Of a stretch of DNA of 64,000 nt, positions 42,101 to 48,232 are shown in pieces. Under the pieces are notes generated by a model that saw only the letters and a program-made list of their open reading frames with translations, searched no databases and was not told where the DNA came from. The translations under genes were made by a program, and so were the position numbers. Origin of the DNA: CAZGSN01 sp964371655 (GTDB taxonomy: Bacteria > Desulfobacterota > Binatia > HRBIN30); assembly GCA_964371655.1 (NCBI GenBank), contig CAYJOD010000004.1, positions 121,650 to 185,649 of the forward strand. Direction: 5' to 3'. The stretch's first letter is position 1. Every line of letters begins with the position of its first letter.

Positions 42101-42236
42101 GAACCCCAACGCAGTCAGCCGCGGAGTCAAGCACGCCGAGCTCGATGGCGCGGCGCTTGCGGGAAGCGAGGCGCGAATCGCGCTTGTCGATGACGGCGCG
42201 ACGCATCAGGTGCGTGTCATTCTCGGATCATCGTAG
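33144..42236 (+). CDS. Cyclic beta-1,2-glucan synthase-like protein (NdvB/ChvB family)
   Basis: A 3030-residue membrane enzyme; relatives are about 2800-2900. Start ATG 33144; GTG 33171 is also possible. The N-terminal part is soluble. A membrane/GT84 block follows, with DADTR (D646/D648), SHDLLEG and QHRWARGDWQ (about 793-802), then several spans to about 1060. Next is a glycoamylase-like block (about 1070-1760) with RTWRFFDTFV, TSPTNIGLYLLSVVAARDFG and AYMAHHQGMTLIA. C-terminal GH94-type supersandwich and catalytic domains end with GAGDWNDGMNRVGEGGRGES (likely general acid D2710). The family makes cyclic beta-1,2-glucan from UDP-glucose for periplasmic osmoadaptation. Two in-frame palindromic inserts are present (codons about 818-859 and 1324-1352). 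It stands alone. Confidence 0.95.
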   Translation: MRLRSGKGIVKHSILHRLTRLSALAPREPEEPIRGELFSIERLEQHAASLAAAQGVTLKPGRGRALATRLRDNGRVLLSAYRAIGAAIRDERAITPAAEWLVDNFHIAEEQIREIRDDLPRGFYRQLPKLAEGPLEGYPRVFGLAWAYVAHTDSRFDPQTLTRFVRAYQRVQPLTIGELWAVAITLRIVLVENLRRSAERIVRGRAARQEADALADRLLGVGNPEAAPTEMAETIRRRLDRAPLSANFAMQLVQRLRDQDPAVTPAVRWLDDRLAAQGTSADEIVREEHQRQGAMNVTVRNVITSMRLMSAVDWADLFESVSLVDEALRADTDFAAMDFPTRDQYRHAIEELARGSGLSELEVTRRAIVATVPAGQDRSSGGGAISPEQDPGYFLVSTGRRAFEREIGFRIPIKDWVARTYAVAGMVGYVMTIAVVTAGVVVLPLLLVAPFGVGSAALLLLALAALIPASDAAVVLVNRHVTNQVGPKVLAGMELRDGVPSALRTLVAVPTLLTTRTAIEEQIEQLEVHHLACPEDDFCFALVSDWTDSTSESTAGDEELLAVAVAGIARLNERYGKGFDGDRFLLLHRRRVWNEGEGKWIGWERKRGKLHELNRLLRGATDTTFLTAAEHAAAVPSGVRYVITLDADTRLPRGAARRLVGKMAHPLNRPRLDARTHRVTEGYAILQPRVTPTLPTGREGSLFQRVFSGPGGTDPYAFAVSDVYQDLLGEGSYTGKGIYDVDVFEAALAGRIPENTVLSHDLLEGTFARAALVSDVEVVEEFPSRYDVAAARQHRWARGDWQLLPWIFGRGRGAKCKQSLDTALEKTGPTRDERGNTVSLKSEPFTLSSRRFLGGVSKGASARKTIPFIGRWKMMDNLRRTLAAPATLLAFLAGWALPPSAAAAWSAAVLAMLALPAFLPFFAGIVPRRLGLSKRSHLRAMGEDLALAVLQIAFAVTFLAHQAWLMSDAIARTLVRLFVTRRHMLEWVTAAQARFSLPLDVRGFYQRMAGGVVLGAAVGTLVACVDPATLPIAAPFLILWLLSPIVAQWASRPPPLAGPTPRSVSDTQELRQIARRTWRFFDTFVVAADNHLPPDNFQEDPSPVVAHRTSPTNIGLYLLSVVAARDFGWLGRLDTVERLESTLATMNGLERLHGHFYNWYDTRDLRPLEPRYVSSVDSGNLAGHLIALANACRELSDDPIVGTQWRAGIEDALELTRESLHGLRDDRRAQTVTRKQLDEALAAIAALLQPAAATAAAIVGQLQELARQADGIVDIAGTLTADRGEGSRSDVSSWAETMRACIRGHERDIEQLMPWATLISDPKVAQAGTGGLGLAASVSDLQPPAPSPQPPAASLDDELGSLFEPLPTLVDLPDRCDAALQILARRRVAITAQTDADTDSCARIDALVDAFERSARTARALQRRLVALRALAAKMFDAMEFGFLFDPARELLSIGLSVAEGSLDPSCYDLLASEARLASFVAIAKGDVPVRHWSRLGRALTPVDRGSALISWSGSMFEYLMPGLVMRAPAGSLLEQTSRLVVRRQIKYGAELGVPWGVSESAYNVRDVELTYQYSNFGVPGLGLKRGLGEDAVVAPYATALAAMVDAKAAAQNFSRLAAAGGRGRYGFYEALDYTPTRLPEGEEVAIVRAYMAHHQGMTLIAIANALQDGAMRSRFHAEPIIQATELLLQERTPRDVMVARPRAEEVKGTANVREMIAPILRRFHSPHSVVPRTHLLSNGRYAVMLTAAGSGYSRWRDLAVTRWHEDVTCDGWGSYVFLRDLGSGNVWSAGYQPSGVEPESYEVEFAEGRAEIARTDGTITTTLKVAVSAEDDAEVRHVSISNLGSRVREIELTSYAEVVLAPPAADAAHPTFSKLFVETEFIDDVGVLLATRRRRSPGEAEVWAAHLAVVQGEMLGALEFETDRARFLGRGREIRTAISMQDGQPLSNTVGTVLDPIFSLRCRVRIPAGATARVAFWTLVAPSRREALDLADRHCDPTAFERAVTLAWTQAQIQLRHLGCAPEEAYLFQRLANHVIYSNSTLRPSSTLLKRNQRGPSTLWPYAISGDLPIVLVRIDEVEDLEIVRQLLRAHQYWRLKQLAVDLVILNERPASYAQDLHAAVEASVRISQSRSRSEEEGALGSVFVLRADQISVEVRTLLQTAARAVLLSRRGSLSEQVKHLEDEPPAQRTVSTPSLPRVPLPPLFKQGVRRRATAHPETTPPRLPMEFFNGLGGFAAGGREYVTILGEGQWTPAPWVNVVANSSFGFQVSVEGGGYTWSRNSRQHQLTPWSNDPIGDRPGEVIYVRDEDSGELWCPTALPIRDEGGSYVARHGQGYSRFEHTAHGIGLDLLQYVPLDDPIKISRLTIRNHSTQYRRLSVTAYVEWVLGISRDASAQFVVTESDPDTRAMLARNPWSNEFGEHVAFADLAGKQLAWTGDRTEFLGRNGTLARPAALVGRAPLSNRTGAGFDPCSVLQAPLMLAPNGTIEIVFLLGDATTRAEALSLVGRYRDADLDEVLRSVTEYWEDILGTVQVKTPDRSMDIVLNRWLLYQTLACRVLARSAFYQASGAYGFRDQLQDVMALTVSKPELTRRHLLRAASRQFVEGDVQHWWLPPSGQGVRTRISDDRVWLAYAATHYIQVTGDLAVLDESVPFLEGPALRPGEHDSYFQPMLAEERATLFEHCARALDGCLSVGAHGLPLIGAGDWNDGMNRVGEGGRGESVWLAWFLHATLSAFAPVASARGDAERASTWQQHAVALREALEREAWDGDWYRRGYFDDGTALGSAASDECRIDSIAQSWGVISKAADPARAVHAMAAVNEHLVRRGDGLVLLFTPPFAHTALDPGYIKGYPPGVRENGGQYTHAAAWAVIAFAMLGDGEKAGELFSLLNPINHANTRAASHRYKVEPYVASADVYSQPPHVGRGGWTWYTGSAGWMYRAGLESILGFRVQGATLLIDPCVPKAWPGFEIVFRYHSARYEIVVENPNAVSRGVKHAELDGAALAGSEARIALVDDGATHQVRVILGSS
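35597..35720 (-). repeat. MITE-2 copy C, in-frame within the glucan synthase gene
   Basis: GTCCCTCGATACGG, CCTACTCGGGACGAGCGG, then GAACCGTTC, GAGTAGCCGCCGTTTTCTTG and GCGTATCGAAGGGG follow the order of copy B (46734-46890), including near-identical GTCCCTCGATACGG, CCTACTCGGGACGAACGG and GAGTAGCCG. It encodes about 41 residues (818-859) between GRGRGAKCK and IPFIGRWKMM, adding a segment to the GT84 region without breaking the frame. Confidence 0.8.
37114..37200 (+). repeat. GC-rich palindromic repeat in-frame within the glucan synthase gene
   Basis: GGCTTGGGGCTGGCGGCT on the left pairs with AGCCCCCAGCCCCAAGTC on the right, separated by about 20 bp. It translates to a low-complexity insert (AGTGGLGLAAS ... 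PPAPSPQPPA), codons about 1324-1352, just before DDELGSLFEPLPTL. CCAGCCCCCAGCC-type repeats are normally intergenic. Confidence 0.7.
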
Positions 42237-42307
42237 CGCAAGCAATCGATTCGATACGCTCCCCGCAGCGCGCTGGAGGCGCGACGTCGGTGGTTCCGTC
42301 TGCCGCG

Positions 42308-42703
42308 CTAGATTTCGGTTGGAGCCTCTACCGGGAAACCGAGGAGTAGCGCACCCTCGGCCAAGCGCCGATCGTATGTGACGATCGCATCGAGATCGGG
42401 CGCGATCAATTGTGCGGCGGCGAGATGGACTGCGTCAAGCGAACGCAGAATGCGAGGGTCGAGCATGCCGGCGGCGTCGAGCAGGCTGTCGTCGAGTCGG
42501 ATGAGATCGATTCGGCGCAGGATGCGCCGGGCGCGACTCGCGACCGTAGGTCCCAAGTGGCGAACCGCCCTCAAGACCTCCGTGCGCGCGAGCGCACAAG
42601 ATACCCGCTCGTGCCGGGTCCGCAGAAACCGCCGCAGGGCGGACGACTCGCGCTCGCGAACCACGAGCTTCACGATCGCTGACGAATCCAGGTACACTGC
42701 CAT
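42308..42703 (-). CDS. PIN-domain toxin (VapC-like)
   Basis: A 131-residue PIN-domain ribonuclease. The catalytic acidic residues are visible: MAVYLDSSAIVKL (D6), ARTEVLRA (E42 region), SLDAVHLAAA (D about 90) and IVTYDRRL (D about 109). The family cleaves tRNA or rRNA and is held inactive by an antitoxin encoded just upstream. Here the upstream gene at 42711 ends 7 bp before this start, as in vapBC operons. It marks the left edge of an accessory region. Confidence 0.88.
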   Translation of the reverse strand: MAVYLDSSAIVKLVVRERESSALRRFLRTRHERVSCALARTEVLRAVRHLGPTVASRARRILRRIDLIRLDDSLLDAAGMLDPRILRSLDAVHLAAAQLIAPDLDAIVTYDRRLAEGALLLGFPVEAPTEI

Positions 42704-42710
42704 TCTCTGC

Positions 42711-42983
42711 TCAGCGTTCCGTCGCTCGCATTTTACTCAATCGTCGGGAGGCACTCGCGGCGACACGTTGCGGCAAGGGAGGCCCGAGATCGAGAACATC
42801 GCCTTCCGACGGGGTGACTCGGCCGGCGGCCCGCAGCGCATCGAGGGAGCTGCCGTCACGCCGGGGAAGCAAGACCGCCACGGAATGACCGCGCTCGGTG
42901 ACCTCGATTTCTTCGCCGGCACGAACTCGGCGCAGAACACCACTCGCATGCTGCTGCAACTCTCGAATCCCGATGCGCTCCAT
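42711..42983 (-). CDS. Phd/YefM-like antitoxin
   Basis: A 90-residue protein starting at ATG 42983. It reads MERIGIRELQQHASGVLRRV, then RAGEEIEVTERGHSVAVLLP, then RRDGSSLDALRAAGRV. IGIREL...ASxVLRRV...GEEIxVTxRGxPVA is the signature of Phd/YefM-type antitoxins, which bind operator DNA through the N-terminus and neutralise the toxin through the C-terminal tail. The tail is 40 residues and Pro/Arg-rich. The downstream gene encodes the PIN toxin. A longer GTG/TTG-start form is possible but unsupported. Confidence 0.82.
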   Translation of the reverse strand: MERIGIRELQQHASGVLRRVRAGEEIEVTERGHSVAVLLPRRDGSSLDALRAAGRVTPSEGDVLDLGPPLPQRVAASASRRLSKMRATER

Positions 42984-43100
42984 GTGCGGCAATGTAGCAC
43001 ATATGCCGGGCTGGGAGAACGAGGGGCGGGCAACAGTGTCGGTTGCACTGTCTGCGAGTCGCTCCACGCGCACCCTAGCTTTGAACCCGATGATTCGAAT

Positions 43101-43817
43101 CTAAGGTAGCCAACCCTCGTGGTACATGTTGAGTCGGACGAGCTTGGCCCTCCGAAAGAGTTCCTTCGCAGGGTCGTTGAGCTGGTCGAGCAATAGATCA
43201 CCACCGCCAACCCGGGCGGAGATACCTGCGACAATATGCTTCAAGTCTTTCAAGCGGAGGTGCTCTATTTTTCTCACCGTGGCCATCACGACATCTCGAT
43301 CGATGTTATTGGTCAGGATATCGAGGCTCCCATCATGAGGCGGACACCAAAGGTTGGCTGAACTCATATAGCGAACCGCAACGAAGTCGTGATCCACGTC
43401 TGCGACGCTTGGCGCGCCGCTCTTGGGACCAGAAACGACAAGATTCCAATGAGACCTGTCGGCCATCGAGAACCACGCATAATAGGGCAACAACCCGCTT
43501 GCAGCTCGCAAAGCATCCGCAATGAGCTCGGGTGTATTTCCAGATTGACCTAGCCACGAATGCAGGTCGACATCCGATATTCTGCTGACAATCGAGACGG
43601 CGACTACTGCGCCGTGATCGTCGCTGTATTCGAGTCGCACCTCTGGAACGGGTGCACCAATGAGACGCCCGCAGTCGGACGCGATCTTCTCCGAAGCGAG
43701 ATGCGGGGCGGGCTTCCCATAGCCAATCTCACCTTTATCGTTCTCCAGCGGCCGGACATCAGGCGCAGTCTGGCCCAATTTACTTGGCTTCCAACGGGTC
43801 GTCGCTATCCATGCCAT
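43101..43817 (-). CDS. HipA-like kinase domain protein, stand-alone
   Basis: A 238-residue protein resembling the HipA_2 group of kinase-fold proteins. The catalytic-loop-like motif ADRSHWNLVV (D120, N125) is followed by ADVDHDFV (D140), which matches the D-x4-N and DxD layout of HipA kinases. N-terminal features KLGQTAPDV and ASEKIASDCGRLIGAPVPEV resemble the ATP-lobe and alpha-C region. It lacks the HipA N-terminal subdomain and has no adjacent HipB, although an XRE protein gene lies at 44778. HipA phosphorylates glutamyl-tRNA synthetase; the target here is unknown. Confidence 0.75.
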   Translation of the reverse strand: MAWIATTRWKPSKLGQTAPDVRPLENDKGEIGYGKPAPHLASEKIASDCGRLIGAPVPEVRLEYSDDHGAVVAVSIVSRISDVDLHSWLGQSGNTPELIADALRAASGLLPYYAWFSMADRSHWNLVVSGPKSGAPSVADVDHDFVAVRYMSSANLWCPPHDGSLDILTNNIDRDVVMATVRKIEHLRLKDLKHIVAGISARVGGGDLLLDQLNDPAKELFRRAKLVRLNMYHEGWLP

Positions 43818-44171
43818 GCGAGTGCAGGGATTCTTCGCAAGAAGAATCGAGTGCTCTATCGTAGCACCGGGACCCGGGGATCAGCGACCCAAGGATCCTG
43901 GTCACATGTGGACTTGCAGCTCTCCGTTGCGTTTGCCGTCTGTGGTCCACCCCGAGCGACGAGATCCGGGTTTGCAATTGTCGCGCGCGAAGGACAGAAG
44001 GACGACGGTGCTAGACCAACTTGGACAGAATGCTGGGAAGAGCCATTTGGCCGAAGGGCGAGGAACGGACCTTCTCCGCGTGTCTTGCGCTTCAACTCGA
44101 ATATCGCGGTCGCAAGACATTCGACCCCATGTCGTCGCCACCAGGTTCCGTCTCGAGATGGTCGCTAAACC
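43818..44171. other. Divergent intergenic region
   Basis: About 350 bp between the leftward HipA-like gene and the rightward lipoprotein gene. Overlapping open frames on both strands lack ribosome-binding sites. No motif copy or repeat is seen. Confidence 0.4.
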
Positions 44172-44729
44172 ATGAGCAAACCCGGGCTGGATGCCGCCCG
44201 GCGCATCACGACCGTCGCGCTCATCGTTCTGCTTGCCGGATGTAACGACGTTACCGAGATGGTTAGGGATGCGTACTACCATGGGACAGTTGTTGGCTAC
44301 AGCCGCTGCATTGCACGGAACGGAGACATTGGACTCAGCAAGGGTGTCGTCGAAGCTCAGTGCAGGGCGCGCCATGAGGCTCGAATCAAGGGACCATTCG
44401 AAGCGACGGGGCAATACTATGGCGGAAACTATGGGATCATGGTGTTCGGGGGAGAGATCCAAAACAAGTCTACCGACACAGTGCTCACCCGACTCGAAAT
44501 CCAGGTAGAGCACAAGGACAATGTCGACCCAGCGGGCAGGCAGATATCCGAAACCATTCGCGCTAGCGCTTTGCATGACGACTTGTGGATCGAGCCCGGT
44601 GAGGAAGGATATTTCATCGCCCAGTATCCCGAGTTTCAGCCGGCAAAAGACCGACTGATGCAAGGAGACGCGCCTCTGTACTCTTGGCGCATCGCAGGCA
44701 CGTGGGGGCTGAAGGTTGCCCTCCAGTGA
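44172..44729 (+). CDS. Lipoprotein of unknown function
   Basis: A 185-residue protein with a lipobox at LIVLLAGC (Cys about 25), so it is probably lipidated. The mature part includes MVRDAYYHGTVVGYSRCIAR, CRARHEARIKGPFEATGQ, then FGGEIQNKSTDTVLTRLEIQ and LWIEPGEEGYFIAQYPEF. This resembles the FxLYD-type beta-sandwich that measures difference in side-chain terms like 'N.S...T.L.I...' but I cannot name it. The start is ATG 44172 with a weak ribosome-binding site. It sits in the accessory zone next to toxin-antitoxin genes. Confidence 0.7.
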   Translation: MSKPGLDAARRITTVALIVLLAGCNDVTEMVRDAYYHGTVVGYSRCIARNGDIGLSKGVVEAQCRARHEARIKGPFEATGQYYGGNYGIMVFGGEIQNKSTDTVLTRLEIQVEHKDNVDPAGRQISETIRASALHDDLWIEPGEEGYFIAQYPEFQPAKDRLMQGDAPLYSWRIAGTWGLKVALQ

Positions 44730-44777
44730 ACATGGGCCGAGCTCGCCTCAATTGGTTCTTAGGGTTCAAGCTGGGTG

Positions 44778-45059
44778 ATGCACAAGACGAAGCGCCCCAA
44801 TCCGTACGTAGGTCGTGATGCCCTCGCCGATGTGCGGGCGCGGGCGACGACTGCCGTCATGGTGAAGCGGGCACGGACCGCGAGCAGTCTTACGCAGGCG
44901 CAGCTTGCGGCGAGAGCCGGGACGACGCAGGCAGTAATTGCTCGCATTGAGGGCGGGAAGGCGTTCACCGCATCACTCGATTTGCTGGATCGGATCGCCC
45001 GCGCGCTCGGTGGACAACTCTCGGTTGAGTTCGAAGGCGTCCGCACGCGGGCGGCGTAG
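44778..45059 (+). CDS. XRE-family antitoxin-like regulator
   Basis: A 93-residue protein starting at ATG 44778, directly after a GTG that could also start it. A helix-turn-helix is clear at about residues 35-85: SSLTQAQLAARAGTTQAVIA, then RIEGGKAFTASLDLLDRIAR, ending ALGGQLSVEFE. This is the HigA/XRE class usually paired with a RelE/HigB toxin encoded upstream, but no toxin gene lies upstream here, so it is an orphan. It could also control the HipA-like gene (opposite strand, 960 bp away). Confidence 0.8.
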   Translation: MHKTKRPNPYVGRDALADVRARATTAVMVKRARTASSLTQAQLAARAGTTQAVIARIEGGKAFTASLDLLDRIARALGGQLSVEFEGVRTRAA

Positions 45060-45167
45060 GACGTCGGGACCGATGAGGCACACATGGTGAGAGGCGATCC
45101 ACGGCGAGGCCCCTGTGTAGCGCCGCTCGGTTTGTGGATAACAGCCGATTGTGAGAGAGGTCAGCCG

Positions 45168-45917
45168 ATGGGAACAGAGGTGAACAGGATGGAGACGGCG
45201 CCAGTGGCTTCAATGCGGCGATCGCGGACGACGTGGCGCGGCGGCATCACGTTCGTAATCGCGCTGGCCGTGGTGGTTGGCGGCTGCGGCAGTGATAACG
45301 GCCCGCCGTCGCCAGGAGCCGCGACACCGGTACCGACAGCTAGTCCCACGCCAACGCGGCCGGTGACGGACACGCCCGTCTTCCGAGCCTGCGATGGACA
45401 ACTCCTGAATACTCAGGCACCGGTGACGATTCCAAACGCGGCGAACATCACCGGCGAGAGCGGCTCTGTGGTTCTCGATCTCACGCCGAGTTGGGACGGT
45501 GGGGACGGCAGCGATGCGTCGCTGCTCAGCTTGGGTACGCCCGGGCAATCGCAGGGAATGGAATTGACCAAGAACGGCGCCGACCTGCGTTTTCTGTTGG
45601 TGGACAGCGAAGGTGTTGAGCACGACCTTGGCTATGACATTCGAAGCTGGCAAGCGGGGGAGCCTCACTCTGTCGCCGTCACCTGGGGCGACAACGGCAA
45701 CGGGCAGAGGGAGATGCAACTCCTTGTGGATGGCCGTCTGGTCGGAGCCCGGTCCTATGATAACGCCTTCAATGTGCCCGCGGATCGGCCTCTGGTCATC
45801 GGCAATAACGCAGGGGGAGGCCTCGGCGCGCGTGCGACGTTGAACGGTTTCCAGGTCTACAACCAGCCGCTCGATCCCGCGAGAATCTCGCAGCTGACCT
45901 GCGGAAACGCACCGTAG
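45168..45917 (+). CDS. LamG-like lipoprotein with Thr-Pro linker
   Basis: A 249-residue protein starting at ATG 45168 with GAGAGAGG seven bases upstream; ATG 45189 is an alternative. A lipobox VVVGGC places a lipidated cysteine near residue 40. A Pro/Thr-rich linker (ATPVPTASPTPTRPVTDTPV) follows, then a concanavalin/LamG-type beta-sandwich: SGSVVLDLTPSWDGGDGSD, LRFLLVDSEGVEHDLGYDIR, HSVAVTWGDNG, MQLLVDGRLVGARSYDN, and LVIGNNAGGG...LNGFQVYNQPLDPARI. Such domains bind sugars or act as spacers on the cell surface. MITE-type sequence begins 20 bp after its stop. Confidence 0.8.
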   Translation: MGTEVNRMETAPVASMRRSRTTWRGGITFVIALAVVVGGCGSDNGPPSPGAATPVPTASPTPTRPVTDTPVFRACDGQLLNTQAPVTIPNAANITGESGSVVLDLTPSWDGGDGSDASLLSLGTPGQSQGMELTKNGADLRFLLVDSEGVEHDLGYDIRSWQAGEPHSVAVTWGDNGNGQREMQLLVDGRLVGARSYDNAFNVPADRPLVIGNNAGGGLGARATLNGFQVYNQPLDPARISQLTCGNAP

Positions 45918-45936
45918 GGGAGCGCCTCTCCCCCGC

Positions 45937-46168
45937 GGGGCTTTGCACAAAAGCTCCGAATCGGCACTGCCGACACGATGCGGGCACGGGAATCAACGCT
46001 TTGGGAGTGCGGCGACTTGGCGCCGCTTTGGGGTGGGATGGGCGGCGTCGTTGCAGCGCCCCACCCCGCGCCAAAGCGGGAGCGAGCTCCCGCACTCCGA
46101 AAGGCGGGTCCACCCCCCTCTGAGGGTCGGATATTCGAATTCCGACGAGCTTTTGTGCAAAGGCCCCC
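45937..46168. repeat. About 230-bp element with long terminal inverted repeats
   Basis: One end is GGGCTTTGCACAAAAGCTC; the other, reverse-complemented, is GGGCCTTTGCACAAAAGCTC. It contains a nested pair of REP-like units at 45999-46031 and 46071-46103, both of which share GAGTGCGG...CCGCTTTGG-type sequence. It is non-coding. A relic of MITE-1 (GAGTTTGTGAAGAAATC) abuts it at about 46169. Confidence 0.75.
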
Positions 46169-46204
46169 CGAGTTTGTGAAGAAATCTAGAACGAGCTGCG
46201 AGAC

Positions 46205-46699
46205 ATGAGGACGCACGCCGACAAGATCGAAGTGCTGCGCAACCTGCGCGAGCGTCTCGCAGCGACCCTCGATCGTCTGACTGCCGCGCAGATGGCCGCG
46301 CAGTCGGGCGCGGTTCATTCCGAGGCCAAGCAGGAACATGCGAAGGACACGCGTTCGATCGAGGCCGGATACCTCTCGCGTGGCCTGGCGGAGCGGGTCG
46401 AGACCATGCAGGAAGCCGTTACGATCCTCAACGTCTTTCGGCTGCGCGAGCGCCGCGCGCAGGACCCAATCGGCCTCGGGGACCTGATCGCGCTTGTAGA
46501 TGAAGACGGCGCCGAGACGATCCACTTCCTGGCTCCGGTGGGTGGCGGAGAGAAGCTCGAGGTGGGTGGCCGCGAAGTCCTCGTGCTCACCGCGCGCTCT
46601 CCGCTCGGCGCGGCACTGATCGATAAGCAGCCCGGCGACGAGGTGGTGATCGACGTCCGCGGCGGCAAACGCTGCCTCGAGATTCGCTGGGTGAGCTGA
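46205..46699 (+). CDS. GreA/GreB-like transcript cleavage factor family protein
   Basis: A 164-residue protein. The N-terminal half is a coiled coil (EVLRNLRERLAATLDRLTAA, then TRSIEAGYLSRGLAERV) and the C-terminal half is FKBP-like (IGLGDLIALVDEDGAETIHF, SPLGAALIDKQPGDEVVID). This is the layout of Gre factors and Rnk/GreA-like paralogues, which bind the RNA polymerase secondary channel. The coiled-coil tip acidic pair of true Gre factors (DD/ED) is not clear; the tip reads HSEAKQEHAKDTRSIEAG, so cleavage activity is uncertain. Its start is 5 bp after the MITE relic. Confidence 0.8.
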   Translation: MRTHADKIEVLRNLRERLAATLDRLTAAQMAAQSGAVHSEAKQEHAKDTRSIEAGYLSRGLAERVETMQEAVTILNVFRLRERRAQDPIGLGDLIALVDEDGAETIHFLAPVGGGEKLEVGGREVLVLTARSPLGAALIDKQPGDEVVIDVRGGKRCLEIRWVS

Positions 46700-46733
46700 G
46701 CGAAGACGTGCTGCCCACGTGGCAGCCTGGAAA

Positions 46734-46890
46734 ATTCATGAGCCTCACCTGTCCCTCGATACGGAGCCTGGAAAAGATAGGCTCCTACTCGGGACGAACG
46801 GATATTTCTCTACAACGCCCCGTTTTTCCGTTCGTGCCGAGTAGCCGCGTCTTTTCAGCGGCGTATCGAGGCACGCGGCGGTTCATGAAT
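46734..46890 (-). repeat. 157-bp MITE-2, copy B
   Basis: Forward strand ATTCATGAGCCTCACCTGT, CCCTCGATACGGAGCCTGGA, CTCCTACTCGGGACGAACGG, then CGAGTAGCCGCGTC, GCGGCGTATCGAGGCACGC and GTTCATGAAT. Reverse complement of copy A (32758-32914) throughout. Confidence 0.85.
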
Positions 46891-47040
46891 TAACCGGGGT
46901 AGGTTCGTTGTCCTCGCGTCGAGCGCGCAGCTGTCGCTACCTACGTCTCCGGAGTCTCCGGGCGCAGGGAAAGAGGTGAGGGGGCTGTGAGCGTGGAGTC
47001 GAGACGGACCGACGCTGACGTTCAGTCCGGATCTCTAACC
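46891..47040. other. Short intergenic stretch after MITE-2 copy B
   Basis: No gene. The sequence separates MITE-2 copy B from the 38-residue basic protein on the opposite strand. Confidence 0.3.
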
Positions 47041-47157
47041 CTATGATTTTGCGGGCGCGGGCGTGACTTCGCGGGCAGCGCGTGCGCGTACTCGCCTGGC
47101 GATCTTCTTGCGGCGCTCACGGTTGTAACGCGCCTTGTCTCCGTTGGCTTTGCTCAT
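47041..47157 (-). CDS. Small basic protein (SKANGDKAR family)
   Basis: A 38-residue protein starting at ATG 47157 with a purine-rich GAAAGAAG upstream. It reads MSKANGDKARYNRERRKKIA, then RRVRARAAREVTP. Very basic and helical, with the opening SK-NGD(K/R)-R(Y/F)-N/H-R, a pattern I recall as common in short hypothetical proteins of acidobacterial, verrucomicrobial and deltaproteobacterial genomes. It probably binds RNA, ribosome or DNA; function unknown. It lies between two MITE-rich stretches and is transcribed alone. Confidence 0.6.
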   Translation of the reverse strand: MSKANGDKARYNRERRKKIARRVRARAAREVTPAPAKS

Positions 47158-47326
47158 GATGTGCTTCTTTCTGATCGCCGTTGCGAATCGTGCCGTGGCC
47201 CATAGCGCGGCTGTGTCGATTGCACCAGGGAAGGGAGAAGGATGCCCCTCGTCTCTTTCTTCTCTGTTTCCTCGGTGTCCTCTGTGGTGACAATGACCTG
47301 ATCAGTTCATGGATCGTCTGGCTTCT

Positions 47327-48049
47327 CTACGAACGGTTCCGGCCGGCGGCTTCACCTATCGCACCAAGCGCAATGAGGTACTGCGCCAGGTAGTAGGTGA
47401 AGAAGCCGGGATAGAGCAGCCCCGTGGTCGCGAAGAGATCGCCAGGGTGCGCCTTGGGCAGCAGGAAGACGTTGAGCGGGATCACCGCATCGCTGGCCAC
47501 GAAGATAAGCGCACCGGCGGCGAGAAGGTGTGAGCCGCGGCGTAGCACCGCGACCGCCGCCATCGTTATCAGGACTACGGAGTAACCGATGACCGGACCC
47601 GCAACCGGCGTGGGTTGCGGAGTGCCGCGTGGGCCGAACGGCAGAATGCGGCTCACCGGATGCTGCGGATTCATGATGATCAGCACGGCGCCGTAGGCGA
47701 CGACGAAGACGATGAGCGCGGCGACGATCGTCCAGCGACCACGCGACGGGGAGAACCCGGCGCGGCGGAATCCGGCGATGTAGAACAAGTGGCCGATCAG
47801 AAACGCCGCCACACCGTAGATGGCGAGATCGGCATCGAAGGTATTGAGGAAATAGTCTCCCCACGCCCCGAAGAACAAACCCGCCGCGACGGTAACGCCG
47901 AACGCGGGCCGCGTGACGCGTAGCGCGGCGGCGACGAGGACGAGAGTCGGGGCCATACGGATCACCGCGATTCCCGGAAACGGCGGCACCGCAATCAACC
48001 CCAGGCTCAAGATCGCAAGCATCAGAAAGGTGATAGTCGTGGCCTTCAT
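47327..48049 (-). CDS. YhhN (TMEM86/lysoplasmalogenase-like) membrane protein
   Basis: A 240-residue protein starting at ATG 48049; a longer frame to 48175 is weak. About eight spans are visible. The family feature is a helix with an acidic pair: GLFFGAWGDYFLNT (GDxxL), DLAIYGVAAFLIGHLFYIAG (GHxxY), and LAAGALIFVASDAVIPLNVF (SD). These match YhhN/TMEM86 proteins; the animal TMEM86B hydrolyses the vinyl-ether bond of lysoplasmalogens, and bacterial functions are little known. Divergent from the FAD oxidoreductase gene. Confidence 0.85.
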   Translation of the reverse strand: MKATTITFLMLAILSLGLIAVPPFPGIAVIRMAPTLVLVAAALRVTRPAFGVTVAAGLFFGAWGDYFLNTFDADLAIYGVAAFLIGHLFYIAGFRRAGFSPSRGRWTIVAALIVFVVAYGAVLIIMNPQHPVSRILPFGPRGTPQPTPVAGPVIGYSVVLITMAAVAVLRRGSHLLAAGALIFVASDAVIPLNVFLLPKAHPGDLFATTGLLYPGFFTYYLAQYLIALGAIGEAAGRNRS

Positions 48050-48232
48050 GCCTCTGGTTACCACGCTGTCGCGCGCAGGCGCAAAGGGAAGAGCCGCGTG
48101 GTGGGTCTGTTCGATATTCTCGGTCGGTGTCATCCCGAGCGGCGCGAGGGATCGGCAGTGGAAGGTCGTGCCCACCGTGAGCAGGGGGCGCTGGCTCTAG
48201 GGCAGAAACCTTGGCACATGGGACGCACCACC

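Noticed and set aside
43902..44663. Leftward open frame of 253 codons opposite the lipoprotein
   Set aside because: Overlaps the lipoprotein gene with lipobox and has no family or ribosome-binding site.
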